In this document: positions 14,694-21,200 of the stretch, one piece after another | How the letters are laid out: each line of letters begins with the position of its first letter | Position numbering within the stretch: position 1 is the first letter of the stretch | Assembly (NCBI GenBank): GCA_964451885.1 | Contig: CAYVJW010000009.1 | Coordinates: 1-25,500 of the forward strand | Direction of reading: 5' to 3' | Source of the DNA: CAYVJW01 sp964451885 | GTDB taxonomy: Bacteria > Patescibacteriota > Gracilibacteria > UBA4473 | Length of the DNA: 25,500 nt | Program-made: the position numbers and the translations under genes | The notes under the pieces: model-generated | The model's input: only the letters and a program-made list of their open reading frames with translations | Database searches by the model: none | Told to the model about the DNA's origin: nothing

Positions 14694-14845
14694 GATAATT
14701 GTTCTCGTAGATCATCAATGTTTTTGGCTCTAAAAGCTTTTCCTTTCATAATTTCTTTCTGTCCTTCAAAAAGCTTCTTGATTGCCAGAAGTTTATTGTA
14801 TTCTTCGGTTGATATTTTTATGGTGGGAGAGGCTGATTTAAGCAT
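14690..14845 (-). CDS. Short antitoxin of the third TA module
   Basis: A 51-aa protein, easily missed because of its size. It reads MLKSASPTIKISTEEYNKLL, a helical stretch LAIKKLFEGQKEIM, and KGKAFRAKNIDDLREQLS. It overlaps the RelE-like toxin gene by ATGA, and stop-start coupling together with size and composition identify it as the antitoxin. The N-terminal TIKISTEEYNKLL looks like a strand followed by a helix, as in small ribbon-helix-helix or Phd-like antitoxins, but the family cannot be fixed. A good promoter lies 6 bases upstream of its ATG. Confidence 0.8.
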   Translation of the reverse strand: MLKSASPTIKISTEEYNKLLAIKKLFEGQKEIMKGKAFRAKNIDDLREQLS

Positions 14846-14851
14846 ATGGTA

Positions 14852-14879
14852 ATTTTACAGATTTTTTACCTAAAATCAA
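14852..14879 (-). promoter_or_regulatory. Leaderless promoter of the third TA module
   Basis: On the minus strand: TTGATT, 16-base spacer, TAAAAT, TACCAT, ATG. The -10 ends 6 bases before the start codon, leaving no room for an SD. Confidence 0.65.
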
Positions 14880-14910
14880 TAGGGATGAGTAACTCTACGA
14901 TATCCTTTTC

Positions 14911-14938
14911 TTGAATTTCTCCCATTTTTCAGTACATT
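14911..14938 (+). promoter_or_regulatory. Leaderless promoter of the baseplate-J-like gene
   Basis: TTGAAT (14911-14916), 16-base spacer, TACATT (14933-14938), 7 bases, ATG at 14946. No SD. Confidence 0.5.
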
Positions 14939-14945
14939 TATTCCG

Positions 14946-16628
14946 ATGGGAAAATCACCGGAAATAGTAAAGATTCGGCTGAAACCGAGCGACTCAGTCG
15001 ATGGGATTTTTTCTTTTATCAAAAAAGCCGAAGCGGCAAAAATAATATTTATTTGCCCGCGGGTTTTTCCGGATTTGGCGGATGTTTCGGTTCTTAAGGA
15101 TTTGAAGTTGGTTATTGACGGGTTTGGGGGGGAGGTGATTTTTGTTATTGTGCAGAAGTGGATCAGGGAGAGGGTGCAGTCTCATGGAGTGTCGGCTTAT
15201 ACTAAGTGTCCTAGTGAATATTCTAGGGTTGACACAAACACTTTTGCTGATTTTTCTAAAAAAGTTGTCGCTTCGAAAAATAAAACTTCCTTGGCGAAGA
15301 AAGTAAAAAAAATGACTTATCCTAAAAAGAAAGAATTGCTTCCGCCGGAGTTTTCCATGCAGCCGATTTCTGGGACAGGGAGGCAGGAAAAATCTATGAG
15401 AGGGCTTTTTTTCTTTGCGTTTTTAGGGCTTATTTTGCTTTTGGGAGCAGTTCTTCTTTGGATTTCTCCTCGGGCGAAAATCATTATCAAGCCGAAGGTT
15501 TCTGTGCTTCCGGTGACGCAGAATATTATCGTGAAACTTTCGGAGGTTGCTGTTCCGGGGGATGAGCAAGTTGTGCCTAGTGTCAGGGGGATTTATGTGC
15601 AGACGGAAGTCCATGGAAAAGAAACTTTCCCTTCGACGGAAAAGACGTATGATCTGACGAATGCGAGAGGGATGATTACTTTGTTTAATGAGACATCCAA
15701 GCCGAAGTATCTGGTTCCTTCGCGCCTTTCTACGGACGAGGGGATAATTTTCCGGTTTACAAAAGAAGTGATGATTCCTCCTCGACAGGATGATCGGCCG
15801 GGAATGTTGCAGGTGGAGGTGGTGGCAGATGAGTATGATGGGAGAGAGCTTCCTATCGGGGAAAGAGGGAATTTGGGGGCGGGAAATGAGTTATTTTTTC
15901 CGGCACTTCGGCCTGATTTGCGGGAGCTGTATTATGGGAAAACAAATCTGGGGCCGTTGGTGGGCGGGTCGACTTTGACGCATTATTTTATTAATGAAAA
16001 GGATTTTGAGGCGGCGAGGGAGATTTTGGAGGAAATCTTTCGGACTCGGGCGGTGGAAAAATTGCGGAATGAATTGATCGGCCGGTCGGATCGAGAGGAT
16101 AAGAAATATGTGCTGCTTGACCGGCCGGAGGTGATTATTGCGGAGGTTACGGATGTATTTTTTCCAGAGAATTTGGTGGGGACGGAGTCTCAGACGTTTC
16201 AAGCTTCGGTGGCTTTGAAATTATCGGGACTTGTTTTTGATCAGTCAGAGGTAGTTGATCTTATGGTGGAGAAAGCAAAATTGGTTCAGGATCATCGAAA
16301 AAAACTGATTTACATGGATGAAAACTCTGTTCAGTACAGTGTGCTGACTTCGGAAAAACTGTTGGATGAAAAATGGCTGAAATTATCGGTTTCCATCATG
16401 GGGGTGGAGACTTTGGATTTTAATTCTTCGGGTGAGTTTGCCCAAAAATGGCATAACGAGATTAAGAGGGAGTTGGTGGGAAAACCACTTGGGCAGATTA
16501 ATAGGATTCTTACCAATTATCCGGAAATCGAAGACGTTCTGGAGGTGAAGGTTTCTCCTTTTTGGGCAAAGAAGCTTCCGAATATTTTTGATCAGATACG
16601 GTTGGAAGTAGTTGAGGGGTATGAATAA
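14946..16628 (+). CDS. Membrane-anchored baseplate-J-like protein of CPR type
   Basis: 560 aa. Residues 1-90 form an alpha/beta domain (KIIFICPRVFPDL...VSVLKDLKLVIDGFGGEVIFVI), a pattern shared by CPR proteins of this kind as I recall them. A basic linker (105-150) leads to one membrane helix (152-174); the rest (175-560) is outside. Residues about 240-345 resemble the baseplate J/gp47 fold: GMITLFNETSKPKYLVPSRLSTDEGIIFRF, VVADEYDGRELPIGERGN, then NLGPLVGGSTLTHYFINEKDFEAAR. In phages protein J belongs to the baseplate wedge; CPR homologues are not part of an evident phage. No tail, sheath or other phage gene is nearby, so a cell-surface role is more likely. Start ATG is supported by a promoter 7 bases upstream. 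Confidence 0.75.
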   Translation: MGKSPEIVKIRLKPSDSVDGIFSFIKKAEAAKIIFICPRVFPDLADVSVLKDLKLVIDGFGGEVIFVIVQKWIRERVQSHGVSAYTKCPSEYSRVDTNTFADFSKKVVASKNKTSLAKKVKKMTYPKKKELLPPEFSMQPISGTGRQEKSMRGLFFFAFLGLILLLGAVLLWISPRAKIIIKPKVSVLPVTQNIIVKLSEVAVPGDEQVVPSVRGIYVQTEVHGKETFPSTEKTYDLTNARGMITLFNETSKPKYLVPSRLSTDEGIIFRFTKEVMIPPRQDDRPGMLQVEVVADEYDGRELPIGERGNLGAGNELFFPALRPDLRELYYGKTNLGPLVGGSTLTHYFINEKDFEAAREILEEIFRTRAVEKLRNELIGRSDREDKKYVLLDRPEVIIAEVTDVFFPENLVGTESQTFQASVALKLSGLVFDQSEVVDLMVEKAKLVQDHRKKLIYMDENSVQYSVLTSEKLLDEKWLKLSVSIMGVETLDFNSSGEFAQKWHNEIKRELVGKPLGQINRILTNYPEIEDVLEVKVSPFWAKKLPNIFDQIRLEVVEGYE

Positions 16629-16630
16629 TA

Positions 16631-16712
16631 GAACTTAGAGCTTAGAACTTAGAAAAGAATCTGTATTTCTCTAAGTTCTACCATCTACCAACTAAGCTCT
16701 ATTTTCTGAGAC
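16631..16712. repeat. Inverted period-7 repeats between convergent genes
   Basis: 16631-16651 holds heptamers GAACTTA, GAGCTTA, GAACTTA; 16671-16712 holds CTAAGTT, CTACCAT, CTACCAA, CTAAGCT, CTATTTT, CTGAGAC. The two halves are inverted: TAGAACTTAGA (16643-16653) pairs perfectly over 11 bp with 16670-16680, and AGAGCTTAG (16637-16645) with CTAAGCTCT (16692-16700). The hairpin could end transcription from both the plus gene and rplL. Confidence 0.8.
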
Positions 16713-16718
16713 GTCAAC

Positions 16719-17132
16719 TTATTCGAGCTCAACCGTTGCTCCTGCATCTTCAAACTTTTTCTTCATCTCTTCTGCTTCTTCTTTCTTCACATTTTCTTTA
16801 ATGGTTCCTCCGCCTTCAGCGAGGGTTTTTGCGTCTCCCAGGCCGATTCCGGTAATTTCCCGAATGACTTTAATTACAGCGATTTTTTGGCCTCCGCAGT
16901 CTTTGAGAACGACATTATAAGCGGATTTTGCTTCGGTTTCTTCTTCGCCACCTTCTCCGGCGGCAGGTGCTGTGGCTACAGCTACTGGAGCGGCTGCGGA
17001 AATACCGTATTTTTCTTCAAAATACTTGGCTACATTGTTGGCCTGAACAACAGTTAGTTTTTCAATGGCGTCAACAACGGTTTGCTCGTCTTTACTGAGC
17101 TCAACAGATGGTTTTGATTCTTCGTCGGACAT
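16719..17132 (-). CDS. rplL: 50S ribosomal protein L7/L12
   Basis: Stalk protein that binds L10 in multiple dimers and recruits translation GTPases. 137 aa, a little longer than the usual 120-128. N-terminal dimerisation/L10-binding domain (about 12-45, SKDEQTVVDAIEKLTVVQANNVAKYFEEKYG), Ala/Pro/Glu-rich hinge (46-68), and C-terminal domain with YNVVLKDCGGQKIAVIKVIREITGIGLGDAKTLAEG, where the factor-binding helix KVIREITGIGL is conserved. No SD; the region before ATG is an array of six CTAANNN heptamers. rplL is separated from rplJ by 201 repeat-rich bases, more than is usual for this gene pair. Confidence 0.97.
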   Translation of the reverse strand: MSDEESKPSVELSKDEQTVVDAIEKLTVVQANNVAKYFEEKYGISAAAPVAVATAPAAGEGGEEETEAKSAYNVVLKDCGGQKIAVIKVIREITGIGLGDAKTLAEGGGTIKENVKKEEAEEMKKKFEDAGATVELE

Positions 17133-17140
17133 AATTAAGG

Positions 17141-17182
17141 GGGTTAGGAATTAGTTATTAGAACTTAGAGCTTAGAACTTAG
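17141..17182 (-). repeat. Period-7 repeat (CTAANNN x6) before rplL
   Basis: On the plus strand six heptamers NNNTTAG (GGG, GAA, TTA, AAC, AGC, AAC in the variable positions) follow one another. A 23-base part (17161-17183) is identical to 16631-16653 on the other side of rplL. Confidence 0.85.
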
Positions 17183-17232
17183 ATTAGATATAAATTTTTT
17201 CTAAGTTCCCTTCGGCTTTAGCTCCCATTCGG

Positions 17233-17262
17233 CAAGCTCAGGGTTTACAACAAGCTCAGGGT
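17233..17262. repeat. Two direct copies of CAAGCTCAGGGT
   Basis: 12-base direct repeats at 17233-17244 and 17251-17262, starting 18 bases apart, in the rplJ-rplL spacer. Purpose unknown. Confidence 0.75.
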
Positions 17263-17280
17263 CTGTGACAGGATCGATGA

Positions 17281-17308
17281 CTACCATCTACCAACTAAGT
17301 TCTGTGCA
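17281..17308 (+). repeat. Period-7 repeat CTACCAT-CTACCAA-CTAAGTT-CTGTGCA
   Basis: The first 19 bases (CTACCATCTACCAACTAAG) repeat exactly 16678-16696, so the spacers on the two sides of rplL share two separate blocks in the same order. Confidence 0.85.
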
Positions 17309-17330
17309 AGTCACCCGCCTACGGGTGACT
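17309..17330 (-). terminator. Hairpin just after rplJ
   Basis: AGTCACCCG and CGGGTGACT pair over 9 bp around a 4-base loop, beginning 3 bases after the rplJ stop. No U-run follows on the minus strand, so it may be a processing, stability or partial-attenuation element between rplJ and rplL rather than a full terminator. Confidence 0.5.
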
Positions 17331-17333
17331 GAA

Positions 17334-17882
17334 CTAGGCAGGGGCAAATTTCTCTGCGTCTTTCAACACTCCGTGAATTCCACGCAAACCTGACCCCAGA
17401 ACTCCATGTAGTTTTTGTGGGCCGGAGCGGAGCATGCTGAGGATTTTTGCGAGGGATTCTTCGCGGGTCGGAGTATCGGCCAAGGTGGTTGCTTCTGCTT
17501 TATTGATAAATTTTCCTTCGAAAACCGCTCCTGCGAAATCATACTTTGATATTTTTAAGGCTTTATCGAAAGTATCTTTTTTCATTTTTTTAATTGCTGC
17601 CGCAGGGGCGATTTCGTCTTCTGTTGAAACGATTACTGACACAGCTCCTTCCAGGTCGTTGGGAGAAAATTCAGCTTTGCCGGTGTTCTTTGCGGCTAGG
17701 GCTATGAGCGTTTTTTTGATGACGGTGTAGGACATGCCGTTTTTCCGTAAATCACGGCGGATTTGTTGGACTTCTTCTACGGTTGCTTTGTTAAACTGCG
17801 CGAAGGCGATGCCGGCGGCAGCTTTGAATTTTTCTTCCAGTGCGGAAAGTTGGTCGGATTTTTTTGATCTTGAAGTGGCCAT
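17334..17882 (-). CDS. rplJ: 50S ribosomal protein L10
   Basis: L10 anchors the L7/L12 stalk to 23S rRNA. 182 aa, near the usual 165-175. The N-terminal RNA-binding domain has the family signatures LEEKFKAAAGIAFAQFNKATVEEVQQIRRDLRKNGMSYTVIKKTLIALAA; the C-terminal helix region (TREESLAKILSMLRSGPQKLHGVLG...LKDAEKFA) is the part that carries L7/L12 dimers. Its position just upstream of rplL is the normal order; L11 and L1 are not next to it, since a sugar-phosphate mutase is upstream instead. Preceded by a leader with its own promoter and a terminator-like hairpin. No SD. Confidence 0.96.
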   Translation of the reverse strand: MATSRSKKSDQLSALEEKFKAAAGIAFAQFNKATVEEVQQIRRDLRKNGMSYTVIKKTLIALAAKNTGKAEFSPNDLEGAVSVIVSTEDEIAPAAAIKKMKKDTFDKALKISKYDFAGAVFEGKFINKAEATTLADTPTREESLAKILSMLRSGPQKLHGVLGSGLRGIHGVLKDAEKFAPA

Positions 17883-17890
17883 GAGAATAG

Positions 17891-17918
17891 AACTTAGTTA
17901 TTAGAGCTTAGAACTTAG
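17891..17918 (-). repeat. Period-7 repeat (CTAANNN x4) before rplJ
   Basis: On the plus strand AACTTAG, TTATTAG, AGCTTAG, AACTTAG, preceded by the related AGAATAG. It is the same heptamer class as before rplL, but shuffled. Confidence 0.85.
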
Positions 17919-17933
17919 AAATAAATTAAAAAA

Positions 17934-17959
17934 CTTTGATGTATATTCAGACATCAAAG
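17934..17959 (-). terminator. Terminator-like hairpin upstream of rplJ
   Basis: CTTTGATGT and ACATCAAAG form a 9-bp stem with an 8-base loop; on the minus strand it is followed directly by TTTTTTAATTTATTT. It would stop transcripts entering from the mutase gene or act as an attenuator within the rplJ leader. Confidence 0.65.
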
Positions 17960-18058
17960 ACTCTTAAGAATCAAGCGTAATAAAAAGATTAACTAAAAAC
18001 TTTTTTTACTGTCTCGGTTGGGCTTATTATTGTGCCAACGGTCTTTGACGCAGGAGTT

Positions 18059-18086
18059 ATTATTAGAAAATGGGAGAGTTTGTCAA
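18059..18086 (-). promoter_or_regulatory. Promoter of rplJ-rplL
   Basis: On the minus strand: a perfect TTGACA (18086-18081), 16-base spacer, AATAAT (18064-18059). It lies immediately after the stop of the mutase gene and is the only perfect -35 noted in the window, fitting strong ribosomal protein expression. Confidence 0.65.
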
Positions 18087-18090
18087 TTTT

Positions 18091-19482
18091 TTATTGGTTT
18101 TTTCTAAGAATATTTAAAATTAAATCTTTTTTTGCATCCAAATTTTCTTCTGTTTTTGCTTCTATCCGGATGGCGATTTTTGGGGAGGTGTTTGAACAGC
18201 GGATGATGACCCATTCGTAGTTTTCAAAATCCAGGCGGATTCCGTCCATAGTATTTATTTTTACATCTGCGTTTCGTAAAGAATCACTTAATTTTTTGAT
18301 TACGTTTTTCAGTATTTCAAATTTTTTTTCATCGGGAGCATCGATTTTTTCTGAATATTCTAGCATTTTTGGCCAGTTGGTCGTTATTTCCGGGGTTAAA
18401 TCAGGATTGTTTTCTACGGCTCCAAAAAATTTGAGAGAAGCCAACAGGGCGTCGTCGTGTCCGTAAAAGTTTTCGCCAAACATGAAATGGCCGCTTTGTT
18501 CTCCTCCAAATCGGGCGTGTTCTTGGTGCATTTTTTCTTCGATGTAAGAGTGTCCGGTGGAGGATAAGATTACTTTGCCGCCCAGTTTTTCGATTTTATC
18601 AATTAAAACCGGGGAGCACATGATGTCGAGTACGATTTTTTCTTTCGGGTTTCGGGAGAGGAAATCAGCCGCGAGTACATAGCATATTTTATCGGCTGAC
18701 AAAATTTCTCCGTTTGAGAGTATTATCCCCACCCGGTCTCCGTCACCATCGTAGGCAAATCCATAGTCGGCTTTTTCTTCCCGGACTTTTAGCTCTAAAC
18801 TTTTGAGGTTTTCCGGGCGTTCGGGGTCGGGTTGGTGGTTTGGGAAGTTGGTGTTTAGATCACAAAAGAGAGGTGTGACTTTATGTCCAAATTGTTCCAT
18901 GAATTTCGGATAAAACATTCCGGATACGCCGTTTCCGGCATCTATCACAATGTTTTTTGATGATTGTTCGGGCACTATTGATTTGATTTTTTCGAGGTAT
19001 TTTTCTGAAAAATCTACTTCCCAGCATCTTGCAATGCATTCGCCAAAGTCCATGGCTGTGTTGCATTTCATGCATTCTGTCATTTTCTGGATTTTTTGGA
19101 TTTCTTTGCCGCAGACAGCTCCGTTTCGGTCGATAAGCTTTAGGCCGTTGTCTTGGGGCGGGTTATGGGAAGCAGAGATTTGGATGGCGGCGTCGAAGTT
19201 ACCTTCGTGGAAGGCAAAATAATTTATGGGAGTAGGGATGGTGCCTCCCCAGGTTACTTCGCAGTTTGAGGATTTTAGTCCGCTGAGTACGGCGGGAAAA
19301 AGTTGGTCCATGGAGATTCTTCCGTCTCCGGAAACAAAAATTCGAGGTTTTTCAATCTTGAACTTTTCAATGATGTACTTACCAAAAGCTGCAGCGATTA
19401 TGAAAAAACCGTCTTCGTCAAAATCAACGAAGCTTTTGCCTCTGATATCATAGGCGCGGAAGATTTTTGGGGAGAGGAGCAT
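18091..19482 (-). CDS. Phosphomannomutase/phosphoglucomutase
   Basis: 463 aa, alpha-D-phosphohexomutase superfamily, interconverting hexose 1- and 6-phosphates for glycan precursors. All four active-site elements are visible: phosphoserine loop ISASHNPP (Ser105), metal loop DGDGDR (245-250), sugar-binding GGEQSGH (326-332) and phosphate-binding RCSNTSPK (428-435). The RxSNTxP form and GEQSGH favour the PMM/PGM (AlgC/ManB) subgroup over GlmM. Residues 134-153 include several Cys (CMKC, CIARC), unusual but not at the active site. The N-terminus FRAYDIRG is canonical. Its promoter is built from four TTGATAA heptamers, leaving a 6-base gap to ATG. It likely feeds surface glycan synthesis together with the O-antigen-ligase-like gene nearby. 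Confidence 0.94.
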   Translation of the reverse strand: MLLSPKIFRAYDIRGKSFVDFDEDGFFIIAAAFGKYIIEKFKIEKPRIFVSGDGRISMDQLFPAVLSGLKSSNCEVTWGGTIPTPINYFAFHEGNFDAAIQISASHNPPQDNGLKLIDRNGAVCGKEIQKIQKMTECMKCNTAMDFGECIARCWEVDFSEKYLEKIKSIVPEQSSKNIVIDAGNGVSGMFYPKFMEQFGHKVTPLFCDLNTNFPNHQPDPERPENLKSLELKVREEKADYGFAYDGDGDRVGIILSNGEILSADKICYVLAADFLSRNPKEKIVLDIMCSPVLIDKIEKLGGKVILSSTGHSYIEEKMHQEHARFGGEQSGHFMFGENFYGHDDALLASLKFFGAVENNPDLTPEITTNWPKMLEYSEKIDAPDEKKFEILKNVIKKLSDSLRNADVKINTMDGIRLDFENYEWVIIRCSNTSPKIAIRIEAKTEENLDAKKDLILNILRKNQ

Positions 19483-19488
19483 GAGTTA

Positions 19489-19516
19489 ATTATCAATTAT
19501 CAATTATCAATTATCA
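19489..19516 (-). repeat. Four exact ATTATCA heptamers (TGATAAT on minus)
   Basis: Perfect four-copy tandem heptamer at 19489-19516, the cleanest array in the window, followed by ATAGTGA and then by two decamers ATTCTTAAAA (19525-19544). Confidence 0.95.
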
Positions 19517-19517
19517 A
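19489..19517 (-). promoter_or_regulatory. Repeat-built leaderless promoter of the mutase gene
   Basis: On the minus strand the heptamer array gives TTGATA (19517-19512), exactly 17 bases, GATAAT (19494-19489), TAACTC and ATG. Because -35 and -10 words overlap in the same heptamer (offset 2), copies three units apart are automatically spaced 17 bases. Confidence 0.65.
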
Positions 19518-19549
19518 TAGTGAAATTCTTAAAAATTCTTAAAAACATC

Positions 19550-19578
19550 TTTACAAATAAAAATATACATGCTAGAAT
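19550..19578 (+). promoter_or_regulatory. Promoter of the small exported protein
   Basis: TTTACA (19550-19555), 17-base spacer, TAGAAT (19573-19578) with an extended TGC just before it. The expected start near 19585 gives a 15-base leader without SD before ATG 19600. Confidence 0.7.
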
Positions 19579-19599
19579 AGATAATTCTGATAATTAAAA

Positions 19600-19869
19600 A
19601 TGAAAAAAAATCTTTCAAAAATGAAAAAAGGGCTTCTCGTTTTCGGTATCTTATTGGTTTCCGTTTTCTTCAGCCTTCAGGCGGTTGCGTTTTTTGAAGA
19701 GGGTTTGACGGATAAGTTAAGTTGGATGAAGTCATTTTTAATGGGGGAGGCGAAAGATCCTTTTAAGTCTCGGGTTCGTCTGCCGAAAGGGGATGATTCG
19801 GAATCTTATCAAGGAAAATTGATGAAATTGCAATGGTATAATATGGGGGAGAAGGATGAAGTAAAGTAA
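19600..19869 (+). CDS. Small exported hypothetical protein
   Basis: 89 aa. A basic start (MKKNLSKMKKG) and a hydrophobic stretch at about 12-31 (LLVFGILLVSVFFSLQAVAF) form a signal peptide or an N-terminal membrane anchor; VFFSLQAVA-FF allows cleavage after residue 30. The remaining 58 residues are charged and contain no recognised motif (KLSWMKSFLMGEAKDPFKSRVRLPKGDD). The upstream promoter is one of the best in the window. The next gene, an O-antigen-ligase-like enzyme, has its own promoter. Function unknown. Confidence 0.65.
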   Translation: MKKNLSKMKKGLLVFGILLVSVFFSLQAVAFFEEGLTDKLSWMKSFLMGEAKDPFKSRVRLPKGDDSESYQGKLMKLQWYNMGEKDEVK

Positions 19870-19946
19870 GAGTTTAGCAAAAAAACAAGATAAGTCAAAA
19901 GCTCATGCGACTTGTTCTTTACCAGTCGCCAGGAATTATCGTGATG

Positions 19947-19955
19947 TGTTATACT
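19947..19955 (+). promoter_or_regulatory. Extended -10 promoter, leaderless, of the ligase-like gene
   Basis: TGT directly precedes TATACT (19950-19955), 7 bases before ATG at 19963. The -35 region is poor, as extended -10 promoters allow. Confidence 0.5.
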
Positions 19956-19962
19956 TCTCTTG

Positions 19963-21192
19963 ATGAGGGTATTTTTTTGGCTCTGCCTACTCCTGCTTAT
20001 TCCCGGATTACTTCTACGTATTGATATGGGAGGGGTTGGGATATTGGGGACGGATGTTATTTTGCCTCTTTTTGCGGTGATTTGGATTTTTCAGAAAATT
20101 GTGATTAATCGGAAGTTTCCGGATGCTGTTTTTTTGAAACCTGGATTTTTGTTTTTGGCTATTGCTTTTCTCAGTTTTCTTCTGGGGGCTGGGGATTTGC
20201 TTTTTAAAGCACAAGTTTTGTCCGGGGCTTATCTGGTGAGATTTTTTTCATTGCTTATTTTTGCTTGGGCCTCGGCCGATTTTTTTCGAACAAAAAAAGA
20301 AAAGGAACAGTTTTTTAGGGGGATTTTTGGTATTTCTGCCGTAGTTGTCTTTTTGGGGTTTTTACAATTTTATCTTCTGCCGGATATTTCCATGTACTCC
20401 ACGGAAGGGGGGTGGGATCCGCATACGGGAAGGCTTCTGGGGACATGGATGGATCCGAATTTTGTGGCGGGGTTTTTGGGGTTTATGGCGCCTTTGGCAT
20501 TGGGCAAATGGTATGGCTCAAAATCAAGAAAAGAAAAGTTTTGGCTGGGAATATTAATTTTGGCTTTTTTATTTGCTTTATTTCTTACTTTTTCGCGGAG
20601 CGGGTATTTGGCAGCGGGGATGGGATTGTTTTTATTTTTTGCCTTTCGTGACCCGAAGGTGATTTTGATCGGTGGGATAATTGCGGCGGTGGGGATTGTT
20701 ACAAATGAAAGAGCGCAAAAAAGAGTGACAGAGCTGGCTGGGACGGTTTCTGCGATTGTGCTTCGAAATACGGATGAAATTGATCCGACGGCTTCTTTGA
20801 GGCTTGAAAGCTGGCAAAAAAGTTTCGAGCTCTTTAAAAAATATCCGGTTTTGGGAATCGGGTATAACACTTATCGTTATCGGGCGGCAGAGGAGGGAAT
20901 TGTAGATGAAAGTTATTTTTCTTCAGGCGGTTCGGATTCTTCGCTTTTGACAGTGTTGGTGACGACGGGAGTAGTGGGTTTTGTGGTGTTTTTGTGGTTT
21001 TGGGTGGGGATTTGGTTGGAAGGGATGTGGCGCTATTTCAAGGCGAGGAGGAAAAATACTATTTTTTTAGGTTTTGCTAGTGGTGTTTTGGCGATTTTAG
21101 TTCATTCTTTTTTTGTGAATTCGCTTTTGTTTCCGTTGATATTGTTGCCGATATTGGTAACAGCAGGAGTGTTATTTAGAAATGAGAATTAA
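19963..21192 (+). CDS. O-antigen ligase / Wzy-type polymerase (Wzy_C family)
   Basis: 409 aa, about ten to twelve membrane helices. The Wzy_C core is clear: FLTFSRSGYLAAG in a central helix, then a large outside loop with ASLRLESWQKSFELFKKYPVLGIGYNTYRYR and SGGSDSSLLTVLVTTGVVGF. Such enzymes join lipid-linked glycans to acceptors (WaaL, protein O-glycosyltransferases) or polymerise repeat units (Wzy); the family alone does not tell which. In an organism unlikely to have LPS, protein or wall-polymer glycosylation is more plausible. ATG at 19963 is preferred over the TTG at 19960 because the -10 lies 7 bases upstream. It ends 8 bases from the convergent VWA/SLH gene. Confidence 0.85.
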   Translation: MRVFFWLCLLLLIPGLLLRIDMGGVGILGTDVILPLFAVIWIFQKIVINRKFPDAVFLKPGFLFLAIAFLSFLLGAGDLLFKAQVLSGAYLVRFFSLLIFAWASADFFRTKKEKEQFFRGIFGISAVVVFLGFLQFYLLPDISMYSTEGGWDPHTGRLLGTWMDPNFVAGFLGFMAPLALGKWYGSKSRKEKFWLGILILAFLFALFLTFSRSGYLAAGMGLFLFFAFRDPKVILIGGIIAAVGIVTNERAQKRVTELAGTVSAIVLRNTDEIDPTASLRLESWQKSFELFKKYPVLGIGYNTYRYRAAEEGIVDESYFSSGGSDSSLLTVLVTTGVVGFVVFLWFWVGIWLEGMWRYFKARRKNTIFLGFASGVLAILVHSFFVNSLLFPLILLPILVTAGVLFRNEN

Positions 21193-21200
21193 TATTCATT

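Larger units (their letters stand above)
17883..18052 (-). ncRNA. Putative rplJ leader (L10-autoregulation type)
   Basis: From the predicted start near 18052 to the rplJ ATG lie about 170 transcribed, non-coding bases. They contain a hairpin around GTTGG..GCCAAC (about 18016-18040) and a terminator-like hairpin (17934-17959). L10 leaders in other bacteria bind the L10/L12 complex and control the operon by attenuation; here the identification rests on position and layout, not on a recognised L10-binding consensus. Confidence 0.45.

Noticed and set aside
14946..16628. Prophage remnant because of the baseplate-J-like domain
   Set aside because: The protein has a membrane anchor and an N-terminal cytoplasmic domain, and no other phage gene or attachment site is seen nearby.
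791..19516. Heptamer arrays as CRISPR
   Set aside because: Units are 7 bases without spacers; no cas genes nearby.
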